A stretch of 64,000 bases of DNA, taken from E44-bin89 sp034409565. GTDB taxonomy: Bacteria > Chloroflexota > Dehalococcoidia > Dehalococcoidales > RBG-16-60-22. The stretch is from NCBI GenBank assembly GCA_034409565.1, contig DAOUMS010000001.1, forward strand, positions 62,001 through 126,000. The letters run 5' to 3'. The notes under the pieces were generated by a model. The model ran no database searches. It saw only the letters and a program-made list of their open reading frames with translations, and was not told the DNA's origin. Of the stretch, positions 1-8,206 are shown piece by piece. The position numbers and the translations under genes were made by a program. Positions within the stretch are counted from its first letter, which is position 1, and each line of letters opens with the position of its first letter.

Positions 1-27
1 AGCGGAAAAGCATCAGGAGGGGAGGGC

Positions 28-720
28 ATGATGAAGCATATCGGCATTGTTGCTTGCAGCGCGGAGGGGGCGGCGCTCTGCTACCGCACCATCTGCACCG
101 AGGCACCGGAGCGGCTGGGCAGGTACGCCCACCCCGAGGTCACCATGCACACCTTTAACTTCGCCGAATACATACGGTACATTGAAGCCGACGACTGGCA
201 GGGCATTGCCGACCTCATGCTGGCCTCGGTGGAAAAGGTGGCCAAGGCGGGTGCGGAACTTGCCGTCTGCCCGGACAACACCATACACCAGGCTTTTGAA
301 CTGTTTATAGATAAATCACCGATTCCCTGGCTGCACATCGCCGGGGTGGTGGCGGAAGAGGCGAAAAAGAATGGCTACCGGCGGCTCGGCGTCCTGGGCA
401 CGCGCTTTTTGATGGAGGGGCCGGTCTACCGGGAGAAGCTGGACGCGGCTGGCATCGGGCACATGACTTCGGAGAAAGAAGACCGCGAGCGCATAAACGC
501 CGTTATTTTTAATGAACTGGTCGCCGGCATCTTCACCGATGCATCGCGCCGCTACTTTGGCGTGGTAATAAACTGGCTGAAAAACAAAGGCTGTGACGCC
601 GTGGTCCTCGGCTGCACCGAGATACCTTTAATCGTTACTCCGGAAAGCTCACCGCTGCCGGTGCTGGACTCGACCCGACTTTTAGCGCGGGCGGCATTGA
701 AAAAGGCGATTGAAGGGTAA
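28..720 (+). CDS. Aspartate/glutamate racemase family protein
   Basis: A 230-residue protein of the Asp/Glu/hydantoin racemase superfamily, cytoplasmic two-domain enzymes that move an alpha proton between two cysteines. Both expected cysteines are visible: Cys81 in a CPDNTIH motif and Cys196 in LGCTEIPLI. Length matches the family's usual 225-250 residues. The first Cys lies in CPDN rather than the commoner CNT(A/S)H, so the substrate could be another amino acid or a hydantoin or maleate-type compound. An AGGAGG lies 7 nt before the first of two adjacent ATGs, supporting this start. It stands alone on the plus strand, and the next genes face it. Family assignment is firm; substrate is unknown. 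Confidence 0.85.
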   Translation: MMKHIGIVACSAEGAALCYRTICTEAPERLGRYAHPEVTMHTFNFAEYIRYIEADDWQGIADLMLASVEKVAKAGAELAVCPDNTIHQAFELFIDKSPIPWLHIAGVVAEEAKKNGYRRLGVLGTRFLMEGPVYREKLDAAGIGHMTSEKEDRERINAVIFNELVAGIFTDASRRYFGVVINWLKNKGCDAVVLGCTEIPLIVTPESSPLPVLDSTRLLARAALKKAIEG

Positions 721-807
721 TAAGCGAGAGAGGCAATGAACCCCTGGGCGTGCGGAATGTAGTTATAATGTTAGGATTTGGTTTGGGTGGCATATAATTG
801 CATTAGG

Positions 808-1110
808 TCAATCGTGCCAATCTAGGTAAAGAACATCATATCTGCCTATAAGAGTAAGTGGTACTGCAAACACTTCTTTAAACTTGTCTATTTGCTCCTG
901 GTCAAAGCCGCTCTTTTCGTTGGCAATGGCGTCTTCCAGGCTGTCCCAATATGAGATAGCATAGCCCTTACCTGTGCTAGAGTCGGTAAGGAACTGAACC
1001 CCACGGTAACCTTTCACTGCTACGGCCTCAAGAGCCACCCCCTTAAGTAATTCTACAGCCTCTTCTTCTTTACCACTTTTGATTTGAATTGTGGATACAC
1101 GAGCAATCAT
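808..1110 (-). CDS. Antibiotic biosynthesis monooxygenase (ABM) domain protein
   Basis: A 100-residue single-domain protein of the dimeric alpha/beta-barrel (ABM) type: a beta strand starting MIARVSTIQI, a helix rich in Glu and Lys (SGKEEEAVELL), then strands with a YAISYWDSLEDA segment typical of ABM/heme-degrading-like folds. The family holds quinol monooxygenases, heme-degrading enzymes and many small proteins of unknown role; no catalytic residue decides between these. GGAGG lies just before the ATG. It is the last gene of a minus-strand run (cupin, membrane protein, this gene) with a 48-bp gap to its neighbour, so co-transcription is likely. Fold call moderate; function unknown. Confidence 0.6.
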   Translation of the reverse strand: MIARVSTIQIKSGKEEEAVELLKGVALEAVAVKGYRGVQFLTDSSTGKGYAISYWDSLEDAIANEKSGFDQEQIDKFKEVFAVPLTLIGRYDVLYLDWHD

Positions 1111-1158
1111 TGTGATATCCCTCCTTTGTCAAATATAGGAACACAGACAACTGTATTT

Positions 1159-1953
1159 TTACTTATATTCCTCGCTGAGCTTGATAATCGTGTCTGCTAA
1201 TTCCTTTGCCTTTTCCAGGTCATCACGGCGAGTTTTTATTTTGATTTCGTCGACAAGCTGGCCTTTGCTGGTGCCGGTTAGTTTTACATAGTTGGCATAT
1301 GCGGCAAATCTGCCGAATAAAATTAGTGAGTTGTTCCTGGCTTCGGGCGGAAGTAGGGACTCTTTAACAAACCTCACATGAAGGTGCTCTTTCTGGCGGT
1401 CCATTTCTTCCCTGAGGTGCTTCTTCTCTTCAGGTTTAGCGTTGAGACCCTCTACAAAAACCCTGGTGATGTGAACACCGCTGGCTGCCTGGTCAAAGAA
1501 AACCTGACGTAAGGCGTTGCCCTGCGGCGAATCAAACAATACACCATAATTAGTGGCAAAGATTACATCGCTGGGTCTTGCCAGCTTGGCTAATTCAATG
1601 GCGATACTTCCCAAAGGACGAGCTTTTACGAGAACTTCGCCCTCAGCCGCCTCTTTGGCTATGTGGTATGTTTCATCCTTATATAAGCGAACCAAATGTT
1701 GCAGGTAAGGGTCTATATCCTGCTTATAGCGGAGCGTAGCTGGCAGCTCCAGCGCTTTGTCTTCTAACTCGGCAACATGTCTTTCAAACTGAGAGCCAAC
1801 GCGTCTATGCTCTCGTAGGATGAAAAACACGGTTCCGGCGAAAAGACCGTAAAGTACGGAAATAGGAGCGTCTTTGGTCACGAAACCGGCCACCACCGCC
1901 ACCACCGCCGCCAGCCCGAACTCACCAAGCCACCATAGCCATTCTCTGCCCAT
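1159..1953 (-). CDS. Membrane-anchored protein of unknown function
   Basis: Not recognised as a named family. From the ATG at 1953 it is 264 residues: a start MGREWLWWLGEFG, two hydrophobic segments (about 11-24 and 31-47), then a soluble domain of about 210 residues that is probably cytoplasmic. That domain has alternating hydrophobic strands (DVIFATNYGVLF, VHITRVFVEG, LHVRFVKE, NNSLILFGRFAAY) and a Lys/Glu-rich C-terminal helix. The strand pattern faintly recalls phospholipase-D-like or signalling Rossmann-type domains, but no HKD or other catalytic motif is visible. A GTG at 1971 in the same frame could start 6 residues earlier. The partial copy at 2302-2397 begins at the matching MGREW with its own ribosome site, which supports 1953. 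Confidence 0.6.
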   Translation of the reverse strand: MGREWLWWLGEFGLAAVVAVVAGFVTKDAPISVLYGLFAGTVFFILREHRRVGSQFERHVAELEDKALELPATLRYKQDIDPYLQHLVRLYKDETYHIAKEAAEGEVLVKARPLGSIAIELAKLARPSDVIFATNYGVLFDSPQGNALRQVFFDQAASGVHITRVFVEGLNAKPEEKKHLREEMDRQKEHLHVRFVKESLLPPEARNNSLILFGRFAAYANYVKLTGTSKGQLVDEIKIKTRRDDLEKAKELADTIIKLSEEYK

Positions 1954-1985
1954 ATTCCACTTCCCTTCCACAGTTGAATTTCGTA

Positions 1986-2312
1986 TTATTTCATATAGTC
2001 TTCTCGTGGTGGATGGAAAACGTCGAGAATCGTCACTTTTTGGGACTGAGTTTTGCCTCCATGCGGTACATTGGGAAGCGCATGGTAGGCGTCCCCTTTC
2101 TTTATTATCTTTGTCTCATTTCCAAGAGTGGTCTCTATTTCTCCATCTAATATGAACCCGAACTGCTCGTGGGGATGCGAGTGTATGGGTACTTCAGAGT
2201 TGGGCTGTATGCTAACTATGGAAATCATGATGTTTTGCCCCCACATTATGCGTGTAATGCACCCCGGGGCTAATTCTTTCTCCTTGTAGTCATCAGGGAA
2301 CTTATAAAACAT
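1986..2312 (-). CDS. Cupin-domain protein
   Basis: A 108-residue single cupin barrel. Cupin motif 1 is clear (IHSHPHEQFGFILDGE: two His, a further His, and Glu as metal ligands) and motif 2 is PNVPHGG with the last metal-binding His. Small cupins of this kind are metal-dependent isomerases, dioxygenases, sugar-binding or regulatory proteins; nothing here fixes a substrate. GGAGG sits about 9 nt before the ATG. The start lies inside the end of a short upstream reading frame (2302-2397), so translation may be coupled to it. The membrane-protein gene follows 32 bp downstream on the same strand. Confidence 0.8.
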   Translation of the reverse strand: MFYKFPDDYKEKELAPGCITRIMWGQNIMISIVSIQPNSEVPIHSHPHEQFGFILDGEIETTLGNETKIIKKGDAYHALPNVPHGGKTQSQKVTILDVFHPPREDYMK

Positions 2313-2397
2313 ATCCGTACACCTCCTTTAAAACACTTTGGGTGCCGGCCGCCGCCAGCCCAAACTCACCGAGCCACCACAACCATTCTCTGCCCAT
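2302..2397 (-). pseudogene. Duplicated 5' fragment of the 1159-1953 gene, forming a 31-codon leader frame
   Basis: The first 15-17 codons of the membrane-protein gene are repeated here with about 90% nucleotide identity over some 45 bp (1908-1953 versus 2350-2397). The copy has its own GGAGG site upstream. After the shared MGREWLWWLGEFGLAA the frame continues with unrelated codons, runs through the cupin ribosome-binding site, and stops at 2302, 11 nt inside the cupin gene. It could be a dead remnant or a leader peptide that couples cupin translation. Confidence 0.6.
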
Positions 2398-2465
2398 CTT
2401 TATCCACCTCCACGCCCTTATTAAGTGTCTCATTTTATATCCAGCTTTATCACCTGTCAATAGGT

Positions 2466-2494
2466 TTGATTTGATTTACAATAGTGACTATAAT
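2466..2494 (+). promoter_or_regulatory. Promoter of trpS
   Basis: TTGATT at 2466-2471 and a perfect TATAAT at 2489-2494 are separated by 17 bp, about 57 bp before the trpS start. The short leader holds a small hairpin (GAGGC/GCCTC) but is too short for a T-box. Confidence 0.65.
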
Positions 2495-2550
2495 ATGAAG
2501 CGAACGGAGGCAAGCTGCCTCTTGCTTTCATCAAGGAGTAGTTAAACAAT

Positions 2551-3534
2551 ATGAAAAAACGCGTCTTTTCCGGCATCCAGCCCACCGGCGACCTGCACAT
2601 CGGCAACTACCTCGGTGCCATCCAGCACTGGGTAAAGATACAGCATGAGTATGACTGCATCTACTGCGTGGTTGACCTCCATGCCATCACCGTTCCTCAG
2701 GACCCCAAAGTACTGAAGGCAAAGATACGAGAGGTGGCGGGGCTGCTCATTGCCTCCGGGATAGACCCGCAGATAGCCAGCGTCTTTGTCCAGTCCCACG
2801 TCCACGAGCACAGCGAGCTGACCTGGATACTCAACTGCTTTATCCCGATGGGCTGGATGCGGCGCATGACCCAGTTCAAGGAGAAGTCGCAGAAGCAGAA
2901 GGAGGAGGTCAGCACCGCCCTCTTTGACTACCCGGCGCTGATGGCGGCTGACATCCTGCTCTACAATACGGACGAGGTACCGGTGGGGGAGGACCAGAAA
3001 CAGCACGTGGAACTGGCGCGGGACGTGGCGCAGCGTTTCAACTCCGTCTACGGCGAGACTTTTACCGTGCCCAGGGCCGTCATCGCCAAGACGGGTGCCC
3101 GCATCATGGCTTTGGATGACCCCACCCAGAAGATGAGCAAGAGCGAAGAGCAGCCCGGCCGCGTCATCAACCTGCTCGACTCCCCGGATGATATCCGGAA
3201 CAAAATCATGCGAGCGACCACCGACTCCCTGCGCGAGATACGCTTTGACGAGAACCGTCCCGGCGTAAATAATTTGCTCGTCATCTACGAGCAGCTCACC
3301 AGGCAGGGCAGGGAGGAAATTGAGGGCCGGTTTGAAGGTAAGGGCTACGTGGACCTGAAACGGGAACTGGCCGAAGTGGTCGTCGAGAGCCTCAGCCCGG
3401 TGCAGTCGCGCTACCGCGAGCTGACTGCCGACCCGCGGCACATCGACACCCTGCTTTCGGAAGGGGCTGGTAAGGTTAGGCCCACCGCCGAAAAGACGCT
3501 GACCAGAGTCAGGGATACGGTGGGGATAGGTTAA
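2551..3534 (+). CDS. trpS: Tryptophanyl-tRNA synthetase
   Basis: Class Ic aminoacyl-tRNA synthetase that charges tRNA-Trp, cytoplasmic dimer. The N-terminus carries FSGIQPTGDLHIGNYLG with the HIGH-type signature HIGN at residues 16-19, and KMSKS lies exactly at residues 194-198. The length of 327 residues is usual for bacterial TrpS. An AAGGAG precedes the ATG, and a consensus promoter lies about 57 bp upstream. It converges tail to tail with rtcB, 10 bp apart. Identification is certain from the motifs and overall sequence. Confidence 0.97.
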   Translation: MKKRVFSGIQPTGDLHIGNYLGAIQHWVKIQHEYDCIYCVVDLHAITVPQDPKVLKAKIREVAGLLIASGIDPQIASVFVQSHVHEHSELTWILNCFIPMGWMRRMTQFKEKSQKQKEEVSTALFDYPALMAADILLYNTDEVPVGEDQKQHVELARDVAQRFNSVYGETFTVPRAVIAKTGARIMALDDPTQKMSKSEEQPGRVINLLDSPDDIRNKIMRATTDSLREIRFDENRPGVNNLLVIYEQLTRQGREEIEGRFEGKGYVDLKRELAEVVVESLSPVQSRYRELTADPRHIDTLLSEGAGKVRPTAEKTLTRVRDTVGIG

Positions 3535-3544
3535 CCCGTCGCCA

Positions 3545-5002
3545 CTACCCCTTAATAACCCCGATGGGCCTGGTTCTGGCCACGATTTTTGAGATACCGG
3601 CATTGTGGGCGACACCCACCACCGCAGAAACGTCTTTGTAGGCCTCTGGGGCCTCTTCGGCAAGCCCGGCCAGGCTGCCCGTCCTCACTGTGATGCCGCG
3701 TGACTGCAGTGACTCAAGGACTTCTCTGCCACTGAGGTGCCGTTTGGCGGCGGAGCGACTCTGCAATCTGCCGGCACCGTGGCAGGTGGAGCCAAAGGTC
3801 TCCTTCATCGCCTGCTCCGTACCCACCAGCACGTAGGATGTCCGCCCCATGTCCCCGGGGATGAGCACCGGCTGCCCGATTTGTGCGTATTTTTTGGGCA
3901 CCTCGGGGTGACCGGCGGGGAAGGCCCGGGTGGCCCCCTTGCGGTGCACACAGAGCTTCAGTTTCTGGCCGTTGACCTGGTGCGTCTCTATCTTGGCGAT
4001 ATTGTGGGCGACATCGTAAATGAGCTCCAGGCCGGCTTTGGCTTCACTTGTGCCCAGCACCCGGCAGAGCGCCTCCCGCACCCAATGGGCGATGCACTGG
4101 CGGTTGGCCCAGGCGTAGTTGGCGGCGCAGCGCATCGCGGCCAGGTATGACTGGCCTTCCGGGGAATTGACCGGGCTGCAGGCAAGCTGACGGTCGGGGA
4201 GGTCGATGCCGTATCTGGTCATGGCCCGAACCATCTCCTTGACATAATCATCGGCCACCTGGTGTCCCAGGCCGCGCGAGCCGCAATGGACGTAGAGCAT
4301 CACCTGCCCCACCTCGTTTATGCCCATAGCTTTAGCAATGTCCGTCTCGTAAATTTTGTCCACCAGGGCCACCTCGAGGAAGTGGTTGCCCGAGCCCAGC
4401 GTTCCCAGTTGCGGCGTGCCGCGCTCTTTAGCCCGCCCGCTAACGGCAGCGGGATCGGCCCCGGCCATCTCGCCGTTTTCCTCGGTGCTTTCCAAATCGT
4501 CCGCTCGGCCGTACCCGTGTTCCACCGCCCAGCGGGAGCCCTTTCTCAGCACCTCGTTGAGCTCTCCGCCCTTGAGCCTGATTTTGCCCTTGGAGCCGAC
4601 GCCTGAAGGCACCGCACTGTATAAAGCGTCCATCAGTGGCTTCATTTTCGGGCTGACCTCATCTTTCATCAGGTTGGTGCGCAGCAGACGCACGCCGCAG
4701 TTGATGTCAAAGCCAACCCCGCCCGGCGAGACCACTCCGTCATCCACCCTCATGGCCGCCACCCCACCAATGGGGAAGCCGTAGCCCCAGTGGATATCAG
4801 GCATGGCCAGCGAGTAATCCACGATGCCAGGCAGGAAAGCGACGTTGGCCACCTGTTCCGCGGCCTGTTCCTCCCGGATTTGCTTCACCATGTCGGCGTC
4901 GGCGTAGATGATGCCGGGCACGCGCATACCCGGCTTGTAGCTCCTGGGTATTTGCCAGCGGTAGTCGTCGATTTTTTCCAGTGGTCCATTCCATGGCGCC
5001 AT
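3545..5002 (-). CDS. rtcB: RNA-splicing ligase RtcB
   Basis: A 485-residue RtcB, the GTP- and Mn-dependent ligase that joins RNA 2',3'-cyclic phosphate or 3'-phosphate ends to 5'-OH ends through a guanylated histidine. Diagnostic segments are present in order: MPDIHWGYGFPIGGVAA, the Mn-site motif DINCGVR (Cys102), GTLGSGNHFLEV, and the STCHGAGR loop near the C-terminus. The length is full. It lies 11 bp downstream of the archease gene on the same strand, and archease is the known activator of RtcB turnover, so the pair forms an RNA repair or tRNA-healing operon. No rtcA or rtcR is adjacent. Confidence 0.96.
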   Translation of the reverse strand: MAPWNGPLEKIDDYRWQIPRSYKPGMRVPGIIYADADMVKQIREEQAAEQVANVAFLPGIVDYSLAMPDIHWGYGFPIGGVAAMRVDDGVVSPGGVGFDINCGVRLLRTNLMKDEVSPKMKPLMDALYSAVPSGVGSKGKIRLKGGELNEVLRKGSRWAVEHGYGRADDLESTEENGEMAGADPAAVSGRAKERGTPQLGTLGSGNHFLEVALVDKIYETDIAKAMGINEVGQVMLYVHCGSRGLGHQVADDYVKEMVRAMTRYGIDLPDRQLACSPVNSPEGQSYLAAMRCAANYAWANRQCIAHWVREALCRVLGTSEAKAGLELIYDVAHNIAKIETHQVNGQKLKLCVHRKGATRAFPAGHPEVPKKYAQIGQPVLIPGDMGRTSYVLVGTEQAMKETFGSTCHGAGRLQSRSAAKRHLSGREVLESLQSRGITVRTGSLAGLAEEAPEAYKDVSAVVGVAHNAGISKIVARTRPIGVIKG

Positions 5003-5013
5003 CTTGTCACCCC

Positions 5014-5424
5014 CTACACATCAAAGATAACCCGTACCTGATTTTTCTCCCCGTCGACCTTCATCATGTGATAGGTCGCTGACTTCACCCCCATCTTCAA
5101 TTGATGGCGGGAAGGGTCGTACTTTTCACCGTGGCAGGTTGCCTTCAAGCTGGAGCCATCAAAACGTTCCATCTCAAACCTCTTCAAAAGCAGCCCCTCA
5201 ACGTCAAAGACGTAGAGCAGATAGTTGAGCCACTCGAAGAGTAGGGTTTCCATGTCTTCTTCTTTAAGCTCTACCTGGCGGGACTCCCTTTCCTGTACCC
5301 TGTTGAGGTCAGCCATGATGGAGAACAGGCCGTAGGCAGCGTTGGCAAACGCCTCCGCCAGGTCACGCCCGTAGGCCACCAGTCCCATGTCGGCCGTATG
5401 TTCAATAAGCTCGAATCGTCTCAT
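5014..5424 (-). CDS. Archease (RtcB cofactor)
   Basis: A 136-residue archease, the metal-binding chaperone-like partner that speeds guanylation of RtcB. It begins MRRFELIEHTADMGL, with the archease signature His-Thr-Ala-Asp; the C-terminal segment VKSATYHMMKV and the end RVIFDV are also typical. The usual family length is about 140 residues. It is the first gene of the pair with rtcB. TATAAT lies on the minus strand at 5447-5452, 23 bp before the ATG, with only a weak -35, and the ribosome site is poor, so the mRNA may have a very short leader. Confidence 0.93.
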   Translation of the reverse strand: MRRFELIEHTADMGLVAYGRDLAEAFANAAYGLFSIMADLNRVQERESRQVELKEEDMETLLFEWLNYLLYVFDVEGLLLKRFEMERFDGSSLKATCHGEKYDPSRHQLKMGVKSATYHMMKVDGEKNQVRVIFDV

Positions 5425-5488
5425 TTTTGTGTTCCGTACATGTAATATTATATCGCATTGCCGCCGCTATAAAACAGAGGGGCGTTTC

Positions 5489-5517
5489 TTGAATAAAAGC
5501 TGAATCCCGTGTATCAT
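5489..5517 (+). promoter_or_regulatory. Promoter of ahcY
   Basis: TTGAAT (5489-5494), a 17-bp spacer and TATCAT (5512-5517) face ahcY, with AAGGAG before its ATG. The same intergenic stretch carries the back-to-back archease -10 (TATAAT on the minus strand, 5447-5452). No SAM or SAH riboswitch structure is apparent. Confidence 0.55.
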
Positions 5518-5553
5518 TAATCCATATGGCACCAATGTTGACAAAGGAGCACG

Positions 5554-6816
5554 ATGACTTTACATAATTATGATGTAAAAGACCAGTCGCTGGCTGAGGT
5601 CGGTCGACAGCGCATTGAGTGGGCATTCCGGGAGATGCCGGTGGTGGGGCTAATCCGGGAGCGTTTCCGGAAAGAGCTGCCAATGAAGGGGATACGCATC
5701 TCCGCCTGTCTCCACGTCACCACCGAGACGGCCAACCTGGCGCTGACGCTGGAAGCAGGGGGTGCTGACCTGATTCTCTGTGCCTCGAATCCGTTGAGCA
5801 CGCAGGATGACGTGGCGGCGGCGCTGGTGGAATATGATATTCCGACCAATGCCATCAAGGGTGAAGATGAGACGACCTATTACAAACATATCAATACCGC
5901 TATAGACCACAAGCCGCAGCTTACCGTGGACGATGGTGCCGACCTGGTGACCACACTGCATACTAAACGACAGGAGATGCTCGGCGACGTCATTGGCGGG
6001 ACTGAGGAGACCACCACTGGCGTGGTTCGGCTGCGCAGCATGGCCGCTGCCGGGAAGCTGAAGTACCCCATTATTGCCGTGAATGATGCCCAGACCAAAT
6101 ACCTCTTTGACAACCGCTACGGGACCGGGCAGAGCACCATTGATGGCATCACCCGCGCCACCAACGTTCTATGGGCGGGGAAAAAGGTGGTCGTCTGCGG
6201 CTACGGGTGGTGCGGCCACGGCGTGGCCATGCGGGCCAAGGGTCTGGGCGCCCATGTCATCGTCGCTGAGGTGGCGCCGGTCAGGGCGCTGGAGGCGGTG
6301 ATGGACGGGTTCCAGGTCATGCCTATGCTGGAATCGGCTAGAATTGGTGATATTTTCATCACCACCACCGGTGATAAAAGCGTGCTTGACCGGCCTCACT
6401 TTGAGGTGATGAAGAATGGCGCTATTCTGGCCAACAGCGGCCATTTTAATGTGGAAATTAACATCCCGGCTCTCCAGAAGCTGGCAAAGAACAGGCGAAA
6501 GATACGTGACTTCGTTGATGAGTATTTGCTGGCGGACGGGCGCCGTTTATACCTGCTGGGGGAGGGGAGGCTTATCAATCTGGCGGCAGCAGAAGGCCAC
6601 CCGGCCAGCGTCATGGATATGAGCTTCGCCAACCAGGCGCTCTGCCTTGAGTATCTGGCTAAAAACCGGGGTCAGCTGGAAATCAGTGTCCACCCCGTGC
6701 CGGAAGATATTGACCGGGAGGTTGCCCGTTTAAAACTAAACGCGATGGGCGTTGAGATTGGTAGCCTGACCGAGGAGCAGAAAAAATATCTGGCGAGCTG
6801 GGAAGAAGGAACGTAG
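5554..6816 (+). CDS. ahcY: Adenosylhomocysteinase
   Basis: S-adenosylhomocysteine hydrolase (420 residues), which splits SAH to adenosine and homocysteine and so removes inhibition of methyltransferases. The NAD-binding Rossmann motif VVCGYGWCGHG is seen near residue 211, and conserved family segments include DDGADLVTTLH, GGTEETTTGVVRL and NSGHFNVEI. Length and C-terminus (residue 420) fit the short bacterial/archaeal form lacking the insertion of some bacterial enzymes. It lies just upstream of metK, giving an SAM-cycle pair. Start supported by AAGGAG 6 nt upstream. Confidence 0.97.
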   Translation: MTLHNYDVKDQSLAEVGRQRIEWAFREMPVVGLIRERFRKELPMKGIRISACLHVTTETANLALTLEAGGADLILCASNPLSTQDDVAAALVEYDIPTNAIKGEDETTYYKHINTAIDHKPQLTVDDGADLVTTLHTKRQEMLGDVIGGTEETTTGVVRLRSMAAAGKLKYPIIAVNDAQTKYLFDNRYGTGQSTIDGITRATNVLWAGKKVVVCGYGWCGHGVAMRAKGLGAHVIVAEVAPVRALEAVMDGFQVMPMLESARIGDIFITTTGDKSVLDRPHFEVMKNGAILANSGHFNVEINIPALQKLAKNRRKIRDFVDEYLLADGRRLYLLGEGRLINLAAAEGHPASVMDMSFANQALCLEYLAKNRGQLEISVHPVPEDIDREVARLKLNAMGVEIGSLTEEQKKYLASWEEGT

Positions 6817-6846
6817 CCTTTTGAAGATATTTGAATGGAGGGAAAA

Positions 6847-8058
6847 ATGCCCAGTAGTTTTGCGAGTTCAGCAAAATATCTGCTGACATCGGAGTCGGTT
6901 GCCGAAGGGCACCCGGACAAGGTTTGCGACCAGATATCAGACGCCATACTGGACACGATAATGCAGCAGGACCCGTACGGTCGGGTGGCGTGTGAGACAG
7001 CGGTGACCAATGGTCTGGTCATTGTCATGGGAGAGATTACCACCGACTGCTACGTGGAAGTCCCGCAGATAGTGCGGCAGGTGGTTAAGGATATCGGGTA
7101 TGTCCGGCCCGAATACGGCTTTGAGTACCAGTCATGTGGCGTGATGGTCTCAATTCATGAGCAGTCGGCCGACATTGCGCTGGGGGTGGATAAGTCGCTG
7201 GAAGCCAAGGCCAGCACCTCGGCTACCGAAATGGATGAAGTCGGGGCCGGCGACCAGGGAATGATGGTCGGCTTCGCCTGTACTGAAACGCCGGAACTGA
7301 TGCCGCTGCCAATCTCGCTGGCACACAAACTTTGCCGGCGGCTGGCCGAGGTAAGGAGAAATAAAACGCTGCCCTATCTCCGGCCCGACGGCAAGTCGCA
7401 GGTTACCGTGGAGTACAGTAACGGCAGGCCGGTTCGGTTGACCAATGTGGTCATTGGTGCCCAGCACAATCCCGAACCCTCCCATGAGCAGATTCAGCGT
7501 GACATTATCGAGCACGTGATAAATAAAGTTGTCCCGCCCGAACTTCTGGACAAGGAAACTCAGTACTACGTCAATGCCACCGGCCGGTTCGTCATCGGCG
7601 GGCCGGTATCTGACACCGGCTTCACCGGTCGGAAGATACTGGTCGATACCTATGGCGGCATTGCCCGTCACGGCGGCGGCGCTTTTTCCGGCAAGGACCC
7701 GACCAAGGTTGACCGCTCGGCGGCATATGCCGCGCGCTACGTGGCCAAGAACCTGGTGGCGGCGGGGCTGGCGGAGCGGCTGGAGATTCAGGTCTCTTAC
7801 GTCATTGGCGTCGCCCGCCCGCTCTCTATCTCCATCGAGACCTTCGGCACGGGCAAGGTGGGCAACGAGGTGCTTCTGGGGCTGGTCAATAAGCACTTTG
7901 ACCTGCGGCCGGGTGCCATCATTCGACATTTTAACCTGCGCCGTCCCATTTACCGCCAGACCGCCTGCTACGGACACTTCGGGCGGGATGACCTTGACCT
8001 ACCCTGGGAGAAAACGGACAAGGCGGAGATACTGAGAAAAGAAGCGCTGGGAAAGTAA
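6847..8058 (+). CDS. metK: S-adenosylmethionine synthetase
   Basis: Makes SAM from methionine and ATP. The N-terminus holds LLTSESVAEGHPDKVCDQISDAI (ATP/methionine-binding His and Asp), GAGDQGMM follows, and the phosphate-binding glycine loop is near GGGAFSGKDPTKVDRSAAY. From the ATG at 6847 it is 403 residues, the usual size. An in-frame ATG at 6835 is possible, but GGAGGG lies between the two and serves only the second, so 6847 is preferred. Placed 30 bp after ahcY and probably co-transcribed with it. Confidence 0.96.
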   Translation: MPSSFASSAKYLLTSESVAEGHPDKVCDQISDAILDTIMQQDPYGRVACETAVTNGLVIVMGEITTDCYVEVPQIVRQVVKDIGYVRPEYGFEYQSCGVMVSIHEQSADIALGVDKSLEAKASTSATEMDEVGAGDQGMMVGFACTETPELMPLPISLAHKLCRRLAEVRRNKTLPYLRPDGKSQVTVEYSNGRPVRLTNVVIGAQHNPEPSHEQIQRDIIEHVINKVVPPELLDKETQYYVNATGRFVIGGPVSDTGFTGRKILVDTYGGIARHGGGAFSGKDPTKVDRSAAYAARYVAKNLVAAGLAERLEIQVSYVIGVARPLSISIETFGTGKVGNEVLLGLVNKHFDLRPGAIIRHFNLRRPIYRQTACYGHFGRDDLDLPWEKTDKAEILRKEALGK

Positions 8059-8104
8059 CCGGGGGAGTCCGCCGCTAAGATTAGGAATATACATTAGGGT
8101 GTCC

Positions 8105-8179
8105 AAGAGGGGCGAAGCCCCTCTTCCATAACCCTTCCCCCTCCCTTATCGAAGGGAGGGGGACACAGGGGGAGGGTTA
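8105..8179. repeat. Two GC-rich palindromes (stem-loops) after metK
   Basis: First stem: AAGAGGGGC/GCCCCTCTT with a 3-nt loop (8105-8125). Second: CCCCCTCCCTT/AAGGGAGGGGG with loop ATCG (8137-8162), enclosed by an outer imperfect pairing of TAACCCT (8129-8135) with AGGGTTA (8173-8179). No T-tract follows, so it is not a classic intrinsic terminator. It may be a dispersed REP-like element or a processing/pausing hairpin between metK and the DAHP synthase gene. Confidence 0.6.
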
Positions 8180-8206
8180 CATTATAAAGCATTACGGTGA
8201 AAAGAA

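Noticed and set aside
2400..2550. T-box leader upstream of trpS
   Set aside because: The leader after the promoter is only about 50 nt, without a T-box sequence or terminator.
2542..3663. Long open frame of 373 codons on the minus strand opposite trpS
   Set aside because: It lies fully against trpS and runs into rtcB; composition is that of a frame shadow, with no family motifs.
5425..5553. SAM or SAH riboswitch before ahcY/metK
   Set aside because: The spaces are short and no conserved aptamer core or terminator stem was found by eye.
7150..7977. 275-codon minus-strand frame opposite metK
   Set aside because: Mirror of a highly conserved gene in GC-rich DNA; no ribosome site or recognisable motif.
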